DNA of 29,349 nt from Rhodocyclaceae bacterium UBA1310 (GTDB lineage Bacteria; Pseudomonadota; Gammaproteobacteria; Burkholderiales; Rhodocyclaceae): positions 29,064 through 58,412 of the forward strand of contig DBTS01000024.1 in NCBI GenBank assembly GCA_002307175.1. Direction: 5' to 3'. The notes under the pieces were generated by a model. That model searched no databases. It was given only the letters and a program-made list of their open reading frames with translations, and had not been told where the DNA came from. Position numbers and translations under genes: made by a program. The stretch's first letter is position 1; every line of letters starts with the position of its first letter. This document shows positions 22,962 to 29,349 of this stretch, piece by piece.

Positions 22962-24896
22962 TTACTGAGTCGGAGTTGGCGCAATCGCCTGTTCGATCAA
23001 GGTCTTTAGCTCGGGAGCAATAGTGAAGTCCGCCGGGATTGTAAACGCATTTAACAGCGTGTCATCTTTCCCGGCTGCTTTGATGATCGGCTTCAGTGCG
23101 GCGTGCAGCCGCTTGCCTTTCACCGTCTTCGGCGAAAAGCCTCCTGCGGCATCCCACATATGTTCTGCGTTAGGTGACCCTCCGTTTGGCCAAATAACCC
23201 GAACAACATTTTTTCTCTTGTCTAAGAATGTTTCTCGTGCTTTGCTGACCTTATTTGCTGCTTCTTTCCGCCAATTTTCGGCGATTTCTGGTGATACGCC
23301 ATAGAGCGAGCATAGGTAGCTGGTTTGACAGAAATAGTCCTCAATGTCTGATCCGGCCGTGACCCAAGGGAACACACCTTGTGTCTTAAAACCGTTAACC
23401 CAAATTTGAGCTTCCTCAGCAGTCATGAAGTCACCATCGCGGTGCAAAATAGCTTGAATATTTAACTTGCCGTCAACAAGTAGCCCCTCCAAAAATTTAT
23501 CGCGGGGTAGATTGTCTATGCCGAAGCATCTGCACACGGCGATCTGTCGCACAAGATTCGGCCACTGGCGAAGCACTGCCCGGAGTGGCTTGTCATCCTC
23601 GTCCTCCACAAAGAAAAGAGCTGCTTTGTCGAGCCCGCCCCAGCCGAGCAACCGCCGGATTGCCTCGTCGTCTTGAGTCTCAACTATGCCTTTTCTCATC
23701 CACACAAGCTTGGCGGTCGAACTCGCAGCACGAACTATGTGGGGACTGTGGGTTGTAAGAATGACTTGAGTGTTGTATTCAGGTGCGGCCTGCTCAAGCG
23801 CCTCAATGAGACGTTCTTGTTTGTTCGGGTGAAGATGCGCATCGGGCTCGTCAATAAGCATTATCTTCGGCTCGAACAAAATAAGGTATGCGAAAATTTG
23901 AATAACTTGCAGTACCCCAGTCGCTGCCGTTTCTAAGGGGCGACTGTAGTCGGCTAAGTCGTCAGTCCGGATCGTAGCGGAGATGTAATAGTCCTCGCGT
24001 TCGTCGAATGAGACGTCAACTTTGACGCCAGGATGAACCTTCTGGATGAGCTCATTCAGTTTTTCGAGTCTTTTCCTTCCTTGAGTCTCGTCTGTCTCTT
24101 CTGGCTTTCGGCTATGCAGACTAAAGAGAATGTTGCGCAAGACGCCGCCAGCATCGCCGCTTGCAGCCTGCCGACGCAGTGTTGGTTGCGCAAGAATCGA
24201 CTCCCTTTCGGATAGGCCAGCAAGACCTGGAATATAAGTAGTGATGAATTGGACTCGTTGCTTGTAGGGCGTGACAGCGGTTCCTCCATCGATATGGGCG
24301 GTGATGCCTCCGCGGTTTCGTGCTGCACGAATGCGAACAGTGGCTTGCGTTGATTCGTCGCCTGCTGGCCTGTGTGAGAAAACCACTTCTACTGGGTCCG
24401 AGGCCGTGTCTGATTTAAGTTCTCCCTTGTGGAGCGTGGTTAGCGGCTCACTCGACGGAACGTAGTCGAGTCGCTCAAAAGAAACCATCTCCTTGGTATT
24501 TTTTGGCTGTATGTAGCTAGCTGCTCGTGCAGCCCAATGGATGGCTTGGAGTACTGATGACTTTCCACAGCCGTTTGGCCCAACTAGGATCGTTACACTC
24601 TCCAAGGGGATAGTTGCTGCTGTAACCGCTTTGAATCTCTGGACAGTTATCGACTCAAGCGCGCTCCAACGCCGAGCCCGCACTGAACGTGTGTCGGATA
24701 TTGCGCCTAGCGAGGGGAGAGCTGGTGAGTCGCTGACTTGCTGCGGCAGAATGTCGCCAATAGACGTTGCTTCGGCGGCCGTACTCTCGGAGTCTCCATG
24801 CATGTTCGTGAATTCATTTGCCATCCCTGACTCGGGGACATTATTGTTGTTCATCGCTGTGCTCGAGGCTTGTTGGCGTTGGTAATCATGTCCCAT
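22962..24896 (-). CDS. OLD-like AAA ATPase with TOPRIM-type nuclease domain (candidate phage defence)
   Basis: This is a 644-aa protein. After a Ser/Asn-rich leader of about 75 residues comes an ABC/SMC-like ATPase: Walker A GPNGCGKSS (106-114), Walker B IMLIDEPDAHLHP (345-357) and TTHSPH (381-386). A TOPRIM-like domain follows with FVEDEDD (429-435), HRDGDF (485-490) and SDIEDYF (516-522). This order is that of the OLD nuclease family and of the fused AriA/AriB-like (PARIS) proteins. No helicase (GajB), reverse transcriptase or separate TOPRIM gene is adjacent, so it appears to act alone. Base composition is visibly more AT-rich than the neighbours, suggesting transfer. The exact start is uncertain; ATGs at 24854 and 24824 are alternatives. 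Confidence 0.85.
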   Translation of the reverse strand: MGHDYQRQQASSTAMNNNNVPESGMANEFTNMHGDSESTAAEATSIGDILPQQVSDSPALPSLGAISDTRSVRARRWSALESITVQRFKAVTAATIPLESVTILVGPNGCGKSSVLQAIHWAARAASYIQPKNTKEMVSFERLDYVPSSEPLTTLHKGELKSDTASDPVEVVFSHRPAGDESTQATVRIRAARNRGGITAHIDGGTAVTPYKQRVQFITTYIPGLAGLSERESILAQPTLRRQAASGDAGGVLRNILFSLHSRKPEETDETQGRKRLEKLNELIQKVHPGVKVDVSFDEREDYYISATIRTDDLADYSRPLETAATGVLQVIQIFAYLILFEPKIMLIDEPDAHLHPNKQERLIEALEQAAPEYNTQVILTTHSPHIVRAASSTAKLVWMRKGIVETQDDEAIRRLLGWGGLDKAALFFVEDEDDKPLRAVLRQWPNLVRQIAVCRCFGIDNLPRDKFLEGLLVDGKLNIQAILHRDGDFMTAEEAQIWVNGFKTQGVFPWVTAGSDIEDYFCQTSYLCSLYGVSPEIAENWRKEAANKVSKARETFLDKRKNVVRVIWPNGGSPNAEHMWDAAGGFSPKTVKGKRLHAALKPIIKAAGKDDTLLNAFTIPADFTIAPELKTLIEQAIAPTPTQ

Positions 24897-25128
24897 GTGA
24901 CTGCTTTGGGCACATTTGTCTGGGAGGCCGCTCTTGGCCGCAAGAAGTCCTTACATTATCGCTCCTGCATCTCGAAGGTCGTCAAGTCCCACTTTCGACC
25001 CTTTGCTGTCGGTAAGACGTTTCGAAGCGGACGTTCAATGTAGAAGTGAGGGGCGGTCGGAGCGAAGCGCAGGGAACCATAGAGCCTGGTCTTGCCCTGC
25101 TGACGGCTCAACAGATCATGAGCTGATT

Positions 25129-25149
25129 CTCGGGGATTTTGTCCCCGAG
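25129..25149 (-). terminator. Hairpin at the end of the nif-side operon, possible transcript end
   Basis: CTCGGGGA and TCCCCGAG form an 8-bp perfect stem with a 5-base loop, starting seven bases after the stop of the Cys-rich gene on the minus strand. It is not followed by a T-run on that strand, so it may protect the 3' end or need Rho. Confidence 0.4.
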
Positions 25150-25155
25150 CTGTTT

Positions 25156-25407
25156 TCAGTGATGCCCGCCGCAACCACAGCCGGTACCGGCGTCCGGCGC
25201 TGCGTCGCTCTTGCTGTGCCCGCCGCAGCCACACCCACCGGAAGCGTCTCCGTCATGCCCGCAGCCGCAGTCACTGGCAGCCTTGCGGCCGAGGATCAGG
25301 GCCATGATGGCATGCACGGTGCGGCAGGGAATGCCATGTGTGATGCGACAGAATTTTTCGTGCAGAGATGTCGGAGCATCGGTTTTCGAGTTTTCACAGC
25401 CACACAT
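25156..25407 (-). CDS. Small Cys/Gly/His-rich protein at the end of the nif operon
   Basis: I do not recognise this 83-aa protein. It has ten cysteines: an N-terminal CGC (2-4), single Cys at FCRI and PCRT, and a C-terminal half with three CGCG repeats (DCGCGHDG, GCGCGGHS, GCGCGGHH) interspersed with Gly, His and Asp and ending in HH. Such composition suggests metal binding, for example Zn, Fe, Ni or Mo, but no known cluster motif fits. The middle part (LHEKFCRITHGIPCRTVHAIMALIL) may form a helix. AAAGG precedes the ATG by seven bases and the gene follows the 187-aa gene by 30 bp, so it is probably the last gene of the nif transcript. A nitrogenase-linked metal-handling role is only an inference. 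Confidence 0.7.
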   Translation of the reverse strand: MCGCENSKTDAPTSLHEKFCRITHGIPCRTVHAIMALILGRKAASDCGCGHDGDASGGCGCGGHSKSDAAPDAGTGCGCGGHH

Positions 25408-25437
25408 GACATACCTTTCTGAACGTGTGAGAGAGAA

Positions 25438-26001
25438 TCAGACGGCGCCGCGGACTTCGCGCGTCTTGCCGTTGCCAAGCTTGAGGGCCTGTTCCAGATC
25501 AATCGTGGCGGCGTTGCGTGGCTTGTAGCTGATGAGCTCGCGGAAGACGGCGAGCGCCTTGTCGGCTGGCGTCAGATTCTTGATGTCGCTCTTTTCGAGG
25601 GCTGCCAGCTCCATCAGTTCAGTCCATGCGAGACCATCATGCAAGGGCAGCAGGTGCACGGTGCCTGTTTGGCCGGTCAGCGTAATGGGCTTGTCGATGT
25701 TGAACACAAACAGCGTGATTAGGGTATCTGCCTGCGTGCTGGGAGACAGGATATTCAGGAGGGCAGCTGTGTCCGCCACGTCACCGAGCATGCCGGCAAC
25801 AAAGCTCAAGTGCTCATTGGCGAGGATGACTGCCTGCCCCAGTACCTTTGTCGGAGGGCTGCGCCGGCCTGCCGCATCCGTGACTTCACCTTGCTGGATG
25901 ACGAATTCACCACGGTAGGCCGTCAGGTTGCCGTCGGTGCATGGTTCGGTCAGATTGCTGTTGAAGAGAAGTCCTTGCTGTTCGTAGTCTTTCAGAAGCA
26001 T
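25438..26001 (-). CDS. Unrecognised 187-aa protein downstream of cowN
   Basis: I cannot assign this protein to a family with confidence. It is soluble, without signal peptide or Cys motifs. The N-terminal half contains VLGQAVILANEHLSFVAGMLGDVADTAALL, and the middle has a predicted strand-rich region (DTLITLFVFNIDKPITLTGQTGTVHLLPL). The C-terminal 60 residues look helical (WTELMELAALEKSDIKNLTPADKALAVFREL). ATG at 26001 is supported by an AGGA eight bases upstream; earlier in-frame starts would overlap cowN. It lies 49 bp after cowN and 30 bp before the Cys-rich gene on the same strand, so a nitrogenase-related function is suggested by position only. Confidence 0.75.
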   Translation of the reverse strand: MLLKDYEQQGLLFNSNLTEPCTDGNLTAYRGEFVIQQGEVTDAAGRRSPPTKVLGQAVILANEHLSFVAGMLGDVADTAALLNILSPSTQADTLITLFVFNIDKPITLTGQTGTVHLLPLHDGLAWTELMELAALEKSDIKNLTPADKALAVFRELISYKPRNAATIDLEQALKLGNGKTREVRGAV

Positions 26002-26050
26002 GGTGTGGGTCCTGATGGCTATGATAATGAGGTAGTAGATAGGAAGGGCT

Positions 26051-26380
26051 TTAACAGCATTCCTGTTCGATCTGGTCCAGCAGTGCCAGGGCGGCTTCGT
26101 CTTCATGCAGCTCAAGCTGGTCGCGCAGGATGTTGATGTGGGCGTGAATCAGGAACAGTTCGTCGTGGCGGGGGCCACTTTCGGGGCTGAGCTTGCGGGC
26201 AAACAGTTGCCAGAAGGCGTTACTTTTTTCCGGGGTTTCCATGTAAGGCCGGAGCATGCCTATCAGTCGTTGTGCCTGGCCGTTGCAATCAAGGCCGACA
26301 AAACTGACGTAGCGGTCGCGGTCCGCCTCCAAGCGTTTGGCACAGCCGCAGGGAAGTTCGGGGTCAGTTTGCGGTTTCAT
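26051..26380 (-). CDS. cowN: N2-fixation sustaining protein CowN
   Basis: CowN protects nitrogenase against inhibition by carbon monoxide and is known from alphaproteobacterial and other diazotrophs. This 109-aa protein has the characteristic layout: DRYVSFVGLDCNGQAQRLIGMLRPY, the conserved NAFWQLFARKL, then HAHINILRDQLE and the C-terminal LLDQIEQECC, which is the family's most typical ending. The N-terminus carries an extra Cys pair (CGCAK). I use the ATG at 26380; a TTG at 26386 is also possible. The start overlaps the end of the upstream small gene by 17 bp, so it is co-translated within the nif operon. Confidence 0.88.
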   Translation of the reverse strand: MKPQTDPELPCGCAKRLEADRDRYVSFVGLDCNGQAQRLIGMLRPYMETPEKSNAFWQLFARKLSPESGPRHDELFLIHAHINILRDQLELHEDEAALALLDQIEQECC

Positions 26381-26651
26381 CGTCAATCAGTGCAATCGCG
26401 AGCCCGGTGGCGGATTCGATGTTGCCCGTCAACGCTGCACAGTGTTCGCCGGTATTCACGCCGTAGAGATAGAAACCTTCACCTTCGATCAGTGGTTTCA
26501 GGCGGGAGGGCACATCGTTATCCTGGCACAGCGTGAACGGGATGCCGGGAAACACTTCCCGCATTTCCCGGTCGACCCGTGGCTGCAGGGCCTTGCCGTT
26601 GGCAAGTGTCGCGCAGACGATATTCAGCAGTTCCGGGGTGATGGCTGTCAT
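26364..26651 (-). CDS. Small nif-operon protein (DUF6129-like)
   Basis: This 95-aa protein resembles the small proteins found after nifY in many diazotrophs (DUF6129, by memory of the family pattern). It has an N-terminal helix (ITPELLNIVCATLANG), the acidic CQDNDVPSRLKPLIEGEGFYLYGVN stretch, then EHCAALT and the C-terminal ATGLAIALI. It has no known function. Its ATG overlaps the stop of nifY in an ATGA (26648-26651), and its end overlaps cowN, so translation is coupled on both sides. Confidence 0.75.
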   Translation of the reverse strand: MTAITPELLNIVCATLANGKALQPRVDREMREVFPGIPFTLCQDNDVPSRLKPLIEGEGFYLYGVNTGEHCAALTGNIESATGLAIALIDDETAN

Positions 26652-27355
26652 GCCTCTTCCTCCTCTTCAAAATGGCTGAACCGTTCCAGCGATGGCGGTT
26701 CAATGCCCATGACGCGTGCCAGCCAGGGGGGAGGGGTACGCAGGGAGGATTGCAGACGCAGGACGCTTTCACGGGCCAGGCCGCTTTGCGGGATCTTCAC
26801 CGGGTGGATATTGGCGCGGATAACCTTGGCCGCAGCCGGCCCACCGATGGATTGCACATACAGCACCTGGCAATCCTTGATGATCTCGGTGCGGGCGACA
26901 TTCTTGTCTTCGGCGTCTTCAGCTACCAGGGTGGAGCGGATATCGACAAGGCGCATCTCTTCCGGGGAAACCTGATAGACGAGGAAACGTTCGCAGGAAC
27001 CAAAATGCCCATCGAGCATTTCTCCTGAATTGGAGGCGCAGGCCAGCCGGATTGATCCGGGCATGTCACCTTCCTGATAGGGGTCCAGGCGCGGCAATTC
27101 ACTGGCCGTGATGCCTTCACCCCAGAGCAGCCGTACGGCCTGCTTGAGATCTTCCTTTTCTGCCACACAGATGCCACCTTCGCCGTCCATTGCGGCGCGC
27201 AGAATTTCTACGGAGCAGGCAGCGAGCTTGTTTTCAGTGAGGGGAAGATCGAGTTTTTCTGCCAGTGCCAGAGTCAGTTCGCGCGGTGTGACTTTGAGTT
27301 CCATGGCAGCCAGACCGATACGCAATGCGGCTTCACGGGTGATGGAGGTGTTCAT
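26648..27355 (-). CDS. nifY: Nitrogenase cofactor/apo-protein chaperone NifY
   Basis: This is a 235-aa protein of the NifX/NifY/NafY group, which binds FeMo-cofactor or its precursor and the apo-MoFe protein. The C-terminal dinitrogenase Fe-Mo cofactor-binding domain is clear: RLACASNSGEMLDGHFGSCERFLVYQVS, followed by DCQVLYVQSIGGPAAAKVI. The N-terminal 90 residues form a separate helical domain of NifY type. ATG at 27355 is used; extension to 27388 would cross a hairpin. The C-terminus is acidic (HFEEEEEA). It follows the ferredoxin gene after 98 bp that contain two hairpins. Confidence 0.88.
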   Translation of the reverse strand: MNTSITREAALRIGLAAMELKVTPRELTLALAEKLDLPLTENKLAACSVEILRAAMDGEGGICVAEKEDLKQAVRLLWGEGITASELPRLDPYQEGDMPGSIRLACASNSGEMLDGHFGSCERFLVYQVSPEEMRLVDIRSTLVAEDAEDKNVARTEIIKDCQVLYVQSIGGPAAAKVIRANIHPVKIPQSGLARESVLRLQSSLRTPPPWLARVMGIEPPSLERFSHFEEEEEA

Positions 27356-27374
27356 GTGGCAACTCCCTGGCACA

Positions 27375-27398
27375 GGATGATCCGCCAAAGGATCATCC
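27375..27398 (-). other. Hairpin between ferredoxin and nifY (proximal to nifY)
   Basis: GGATGATCC (27375-27383) pairs perfectly with GGATCATCC (27390-27398) around a 6-base loop. There is no T-run on the minus strand, so it is probably a transcript-stability or processing element rather than a terminator. Confidence 0.55.
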
Positions 27399-27425
27399 AG
27401 GTGTAAGTGTTATGGCATAGGTACC

Positions 27426-27444
27426 CGACGGGGCGGACCCGTCG
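27426..27444 (-). other. Hairpin directly after the ferredoxin gene
   Basis: CGACGGG (27426-27432) pairs with CCCGTCG (27438-27444) around a 5-base loop, 10 bases after the ferredoxin stop on the minus strand. No T-run follows. Confidence 0.5.
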
Positions 27445-27453
27445 AGACCGGAA

Positions 27454-27651
27454 TTACATAAATACGATGCAGTTTTCGCCGGAAGGGCAGGTAGCCTGGC
27501 ACTGCGGGCCGTCATCCTTCTCTTCACATTCATTACAGGTGTCAGCCTTGATCTTGACGATGCCACCCTTTTCAAAGATGGAACCAGTCGGGCAAACCTT
27601 GATGCAATCGCCACAGCTGCTGCATTCAGCTACAAGAATTTTCATTGCCAT
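27454..27651 (-). CDS. 2[4Fe-4S] ferredoxin of the nifHDK operon (FdxN-like)
   Basis: This is a 65-aa electron carrier. The first cluster motif is CSSCGDCIKVCP (C-x2-C-x2-C-x3-C). The second is CNECEEKDDGPQCQATCP (C-x2-C-x8-C-x3-CP), the expanded spacing seen in nif-linked 2[4Fe-4S] ferredoxins. In Azoarcus BH72 a ferredoxin gene is co-transcribed with nifHDK and affects N2 fixation and nitrogenase switch-off, so a similar role is likely here. The start at 27651 is chosen because AGGAG lies six bases upstream; a second ATG two codons later is less well spaced. Confidence 0.9.
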   Translation of the reverse strand: MAMKILVAECSSCGDCIKVCPTGSIFEKGGIVKIKADTCNECEEKDDGPQCQATCPSGENCIVFM

Positions 27652-27675
27652 GATTTTCTCCTTGCCTAGTCGGCG

Positions 27676-27900
27676 TTACTCGACACCGTCAACGCGCCGT
27701 GCCCGCACGGAGATGGGAAAACGTGCGGGTATTGGCATCGGATCGATGTAGTAGATCCCTCCGTTGGCCAGCTTGATTTCGCCACCCCATTGCTCGGGGC
27801 TGTCGAATTCGATGGAGGTGATGTTGTCTTCGATATCACGCTTGGGCAGATAGAACACGTAATCGCCTGTCGCGTTCTTGCGTACCATGATGTTGGCCAT
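27676..27900 (-). CDS. nifT: Nitrogen fixation protein NifT/FixU
   Basis: This is a 74-aa protein with the NifT pattern: MANIMVRKNATGDYVFYLPKRDIED, then W-G-G-E-I-K-L-A-N-G and the C-terminal YYIDPMPIPARFPISVRARRVDGVE. Its role is not settled; it is commonly encoded just after nifK and is dispensable in the organisms tested. ATG at 27900 is chosen over the longer in-frame extension to 27954, which would overlap the intergenic hairpin. It lies 67 bp after nifK. Confidence 0.9.
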   Translation of the reverse strand: MANIMVRKNATGDYVFYLPKRDIEDNITSIEFDSPEQWGGEIKLANGGIYYIDPMPIPARFPISVRARRVDGVE

Positions 27901-27929
27901 GTCTGGGTACCGGGGTCGTTTTTCCGAGA

Positions 27930-27957
27930 GGTATGGGCAGGCCCTCCTGCCCATACC
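27930..27957 (-). other. Strong hairpin between nifK and nifT
   Basis: GGTATGGGCAGG (27930-27941) and CCTGCCCATACC (27946-27957) form a perfect 12-bp stem with a 4-base loop, ten bases after the nifK stop on the minus strand. The downstream sequence (TCTCGGAAAAACG) has no T tract, so this more likely stabilises the nifHDK mRNA 3' end or partially ends transcription, giving less nifT-and-beyond message. Confidence 0.65.
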
Positions 27958-27967
27958 CTGTCTGGCC

Positions 27968-29349
27968 TTAACGCACTACGTCGTAGTTGTAGTCCGTCAC
28001 GCCGAGGACCTTGGTCTTCTCGTCGAGAAGTTCCAGAACCGCATTGGTCAGCGTGGTCAGGATGTACATGGCACCTTCATAGCCCAGCGTCGTCATGCGA
28101 TGCAGGTGATGGCGGTCCATGATCGGGAAGCCCAGGCGGATCAGCGGCACTTCGAACTCGGCGCCCTTGTGCAGCGTGTCGCGCTGAATGGTCTTGCCGT
28201 AGCTCGAACCGATGACGAAGTCGGGCTTGTCGGTAAAGCACAGGCTGCGCAGGTGCCACAGGTCGCATCCCGGATACAGCTTGGCATGGATCCCGTAGGG
28301 CGAGGATTCAAGAACCTTCTTCATCGCCTTTTCCCAGCGCTTGTTGCTGTTGTTGCAGACGATGTGGGTGGGTTCAATACCGAATTCGAGCAGAATCTTG
28401 GTGAGCCCCATGACGAAGTCGGGGTCGCCAAAGATGGCCATCTTCTTGCCGTGCAGCCAGGCGTGGGAGTCCGTCATCATGTCGATGAGGCGGCCACGTT
28501 CCTTGGCCAGCGAAGCAGAAATCGGCTTGCCGGTGACTTCGGAGACCTTCATCAGGAATTCGTCGGTCCATTCCACGCCCATCGGAATGTTGATCTTCGG
28601 GATGTCCTGGTTCCAGGTACCTTCGATGAACTTGCGGCTCTTTTCCAGCGTGGTCGGCTGCAGCAGGAAGGTGGCCTTGGCGTTCGGTGCATCTTCCACT
28701 TCTGCGATGGTCGTGCCGCCGGCATACATCTCATAGACGCCGGTAGCCGGCATATCGAGCACTTCTTCCGGATCAGAGAGGAATGTGTAGTCGACATCCA
28801 TCTCCTTGAGCATGCGCTTGATCACACGGAAGTTGCCCAGGTAGGTTTCGAAGCCCGGCACAATATTGATCTTGCCGTTGCTGCCCGGAACCTTGCCTTC
28901 CATCTTGCTCGTGGTGAAGTAGCTCAGGATGCCTTCGAGCATGTTGTCCCACCCGGTGATGTGGGAACCCACGAAACTCGGCGTGTGGGCAAACGGCACC
29001 GGGAATTCGTTGGGGATGTGGCCTTCCTTGCGGGCGTTACCGATGAAGGCACCCAGGTCGTCACCGATGACTTCTGCGATACACGTGGTGCACACAGCGA
29101 TCATTTCAGCGTCGTACAGGGCCTTGGCATTGGCCAGACCTTCGAAAATGTTCTTCTGGCCACCGAACACTGCGGCGTCTTCCGTCATCGAGTCAGCGAT
29201 GAAGGCGATCGGTTCCTTGAAGTGGCGGTTGAAGATCGTGCGGAAATACGCAACGCAACCCTGGGAGCCGTGGATGTAGACCATGGCCTTGTGGAATCCG
29301 AGCCCACACAGGGCGCCACCCAGAGGCTGACAGGCCTTGGCCGGGTTGA
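27968..29349 (-). CDS. nifK: Nitrogenase MoFe protein beta subunit NifK (C-terminal part, 5' end outside window)
   Basis: NifK forms the alpha2-beta2 MoFe protein with NifD and supplies half of the P-cluster ligands. The window contains about 460 residues of the usual 510-525 and runs off the right edge. Clear family stretches are NPAKACQPLGGALCGLGF, the P-cluster region YIHGSQGCVAYFR, DSMTEDAAVFGGQ, and AVCTTCIAEVIGDDL. Three Cys match the beta-subunit P-cluster ligands (in KACQ, GCVAY and TTCIAE). Toward the end it has IFGDPDFVMGL and RHHLHRMTTLGYEGAMYIL. Base composition and codon use match the neighbouring nif genes. nifD and nifH are expected to the right. Confidence 0.97.
   Translation of the reverse strand, partial: NPAKACQPLGGALCGLGFHKAMVYIHGSQGCVAYFRTIFNRHFKEPIAFIADSMTEDAAVFGGQKNIFEGLANAKALYDAEMIAVCTTCIAEVIGDDLGAFIGNARKEGHIPNEFPVPFAHTPSFVGSHITGWDNMLEGILSYFTTSKMEGKVPGSNGKINIVPGFETYLGNFRVIKRMLKEMDVDYTFLSDPEEVLDMPATGVYEMYAGGTTIAEVEDAPNAKATFLLQPTTLEKSRKFIEGTWNQDIPKINIPMGVEWTDEFLMKVSEVTGKPISASLAKERGRLIDMMTDSHAWLHGKKMAIFGDPDFVMGLTKILLEFGIEPTHIVCNNSNKRWEKAMKKVLESSPYGIHAKLYPGCDLWHLRSLCFTDKPDFVIGSSYGKTIQRDTLHKGAEFEVPLIRLGFPIMDRHHLHRMTTLGYEGAMYILTTLTNAVLELLDEKTKVLGVTDYNYDVVR

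Noticed and set aside
22962..24896. Gabija (GajAB) or retron-Eco8-type defence system
   Set aside because: The ATPase-TOPRIM gene resembles GajA and retron OLD effectors, but neither a UvrD-like GajB nor a reverse transcriptase/ncRNA is present on either side.
25156..25234. Overlapping minus-strand reading frame 24956-25234 extending past the Cys-rich gene
   Set aside because: It shares bases with the Cys-rich gene in another frame, has no family features and no plausible ribosome binding site; the composition looks like a by-chance open frame.
26008..26036. Possible Fur box (GATAATGAG-like) between the 187-aa gene and cowN
   Set aside because: Only one half resembles the consensus, and it lies between co-directional genes of a nif operon with no promoter-like hexamers.

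Overview
The window is about 29.3 kb of chromosome from a Gram-negative, nitrogen-fixing proteobacterium. The gene content (UbiH-type hydroxylase next to dsbC, a nifK-nifT-ferredoxin-nifY-cowN series, an FIST/histidine-kinase pair) suggests a betaproteobacterium of the Rhodocyclales type. That placement is inferred from gene content and base composition, not from a phylogenetic marker. I saw no rRNA, tRNA, CRISPR array or insertion sequence.

Layout. (1) 1-495: the 3' end of ahpF, closed by a strong terminator. (2) 615-7244: a LacI-family regulator, then a compact operon for an AfuABC/PotABCD-type ABC importer (ATPase, periplasmic binding protein, two permeases), an inositol-monophosphatase-family phosphatase and a 2H cyclic phosphodiesterase. 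A perfect 18-bp palindrome just upstream of the ATPase gene is the likely LacI operator. (3) 7484-9493: a ubiquinone-type FAD hydroxylase and dsbC. (4) 9698-12615: an alpha/beta hydrolase, convergent with a membrane CHASE-PAS-GGDEF protein. (5) 12857-15242: a 5'-nucleotidase divergent from a short Hsp70 (YegD-like). (6) 15510-17736: an FIST-domain sensor overlapping a soluble histidine kinase. (7) 17826-22638: a Fur-box promoter, a TonB-dependent siderophore receptor and a PepSY/flavodoxin/FNR reductase, together an iron-siderophore uptake and reduction unit. (8) 22962-24896: one relatively AT-rich gene for an OLD-like ATPase with a TOPRIM-type nuclease domain, flanked by non-coding DNA and probably an acquired defence gene. 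(9) 25156-29349, all on the minus strand: the 3' part of a nif operon reading nifK, nifT, a 2[4Fe-4S] ferredoxin, nifY, a small DUF6129-like gene, cowN, an unrecognised 187-aa gene and a tiny Cys/Gly/His-rich gene.

How the genes work together. In the nif operon, NifK is the beta subunit of the MoFe protein, the ferredoxin is a probable electron donor, NifY is a probable cofactor or apo-protein chaperone, and CowN protects nitrogenase from carbon monoxide. The last two genes are candidates for new nif accessory functions. The iron unit would help supply the iron that nitrogenase needs.

The most interesting candidate for an undescribed pathway is the LacI/ABC/phosphodiesterase/phosphatase operon. 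It reads as 'import a phosphorylated, possibly cyclic-phosphate, compound; open the ring; remove the phosphate'. The next most interesting are the Cys-rich nif-linked protein, the single-gene OLD/TOPRIM island and the FIST-kinase pair, which resembles the NosP/NahK nitric-oxide sensors.
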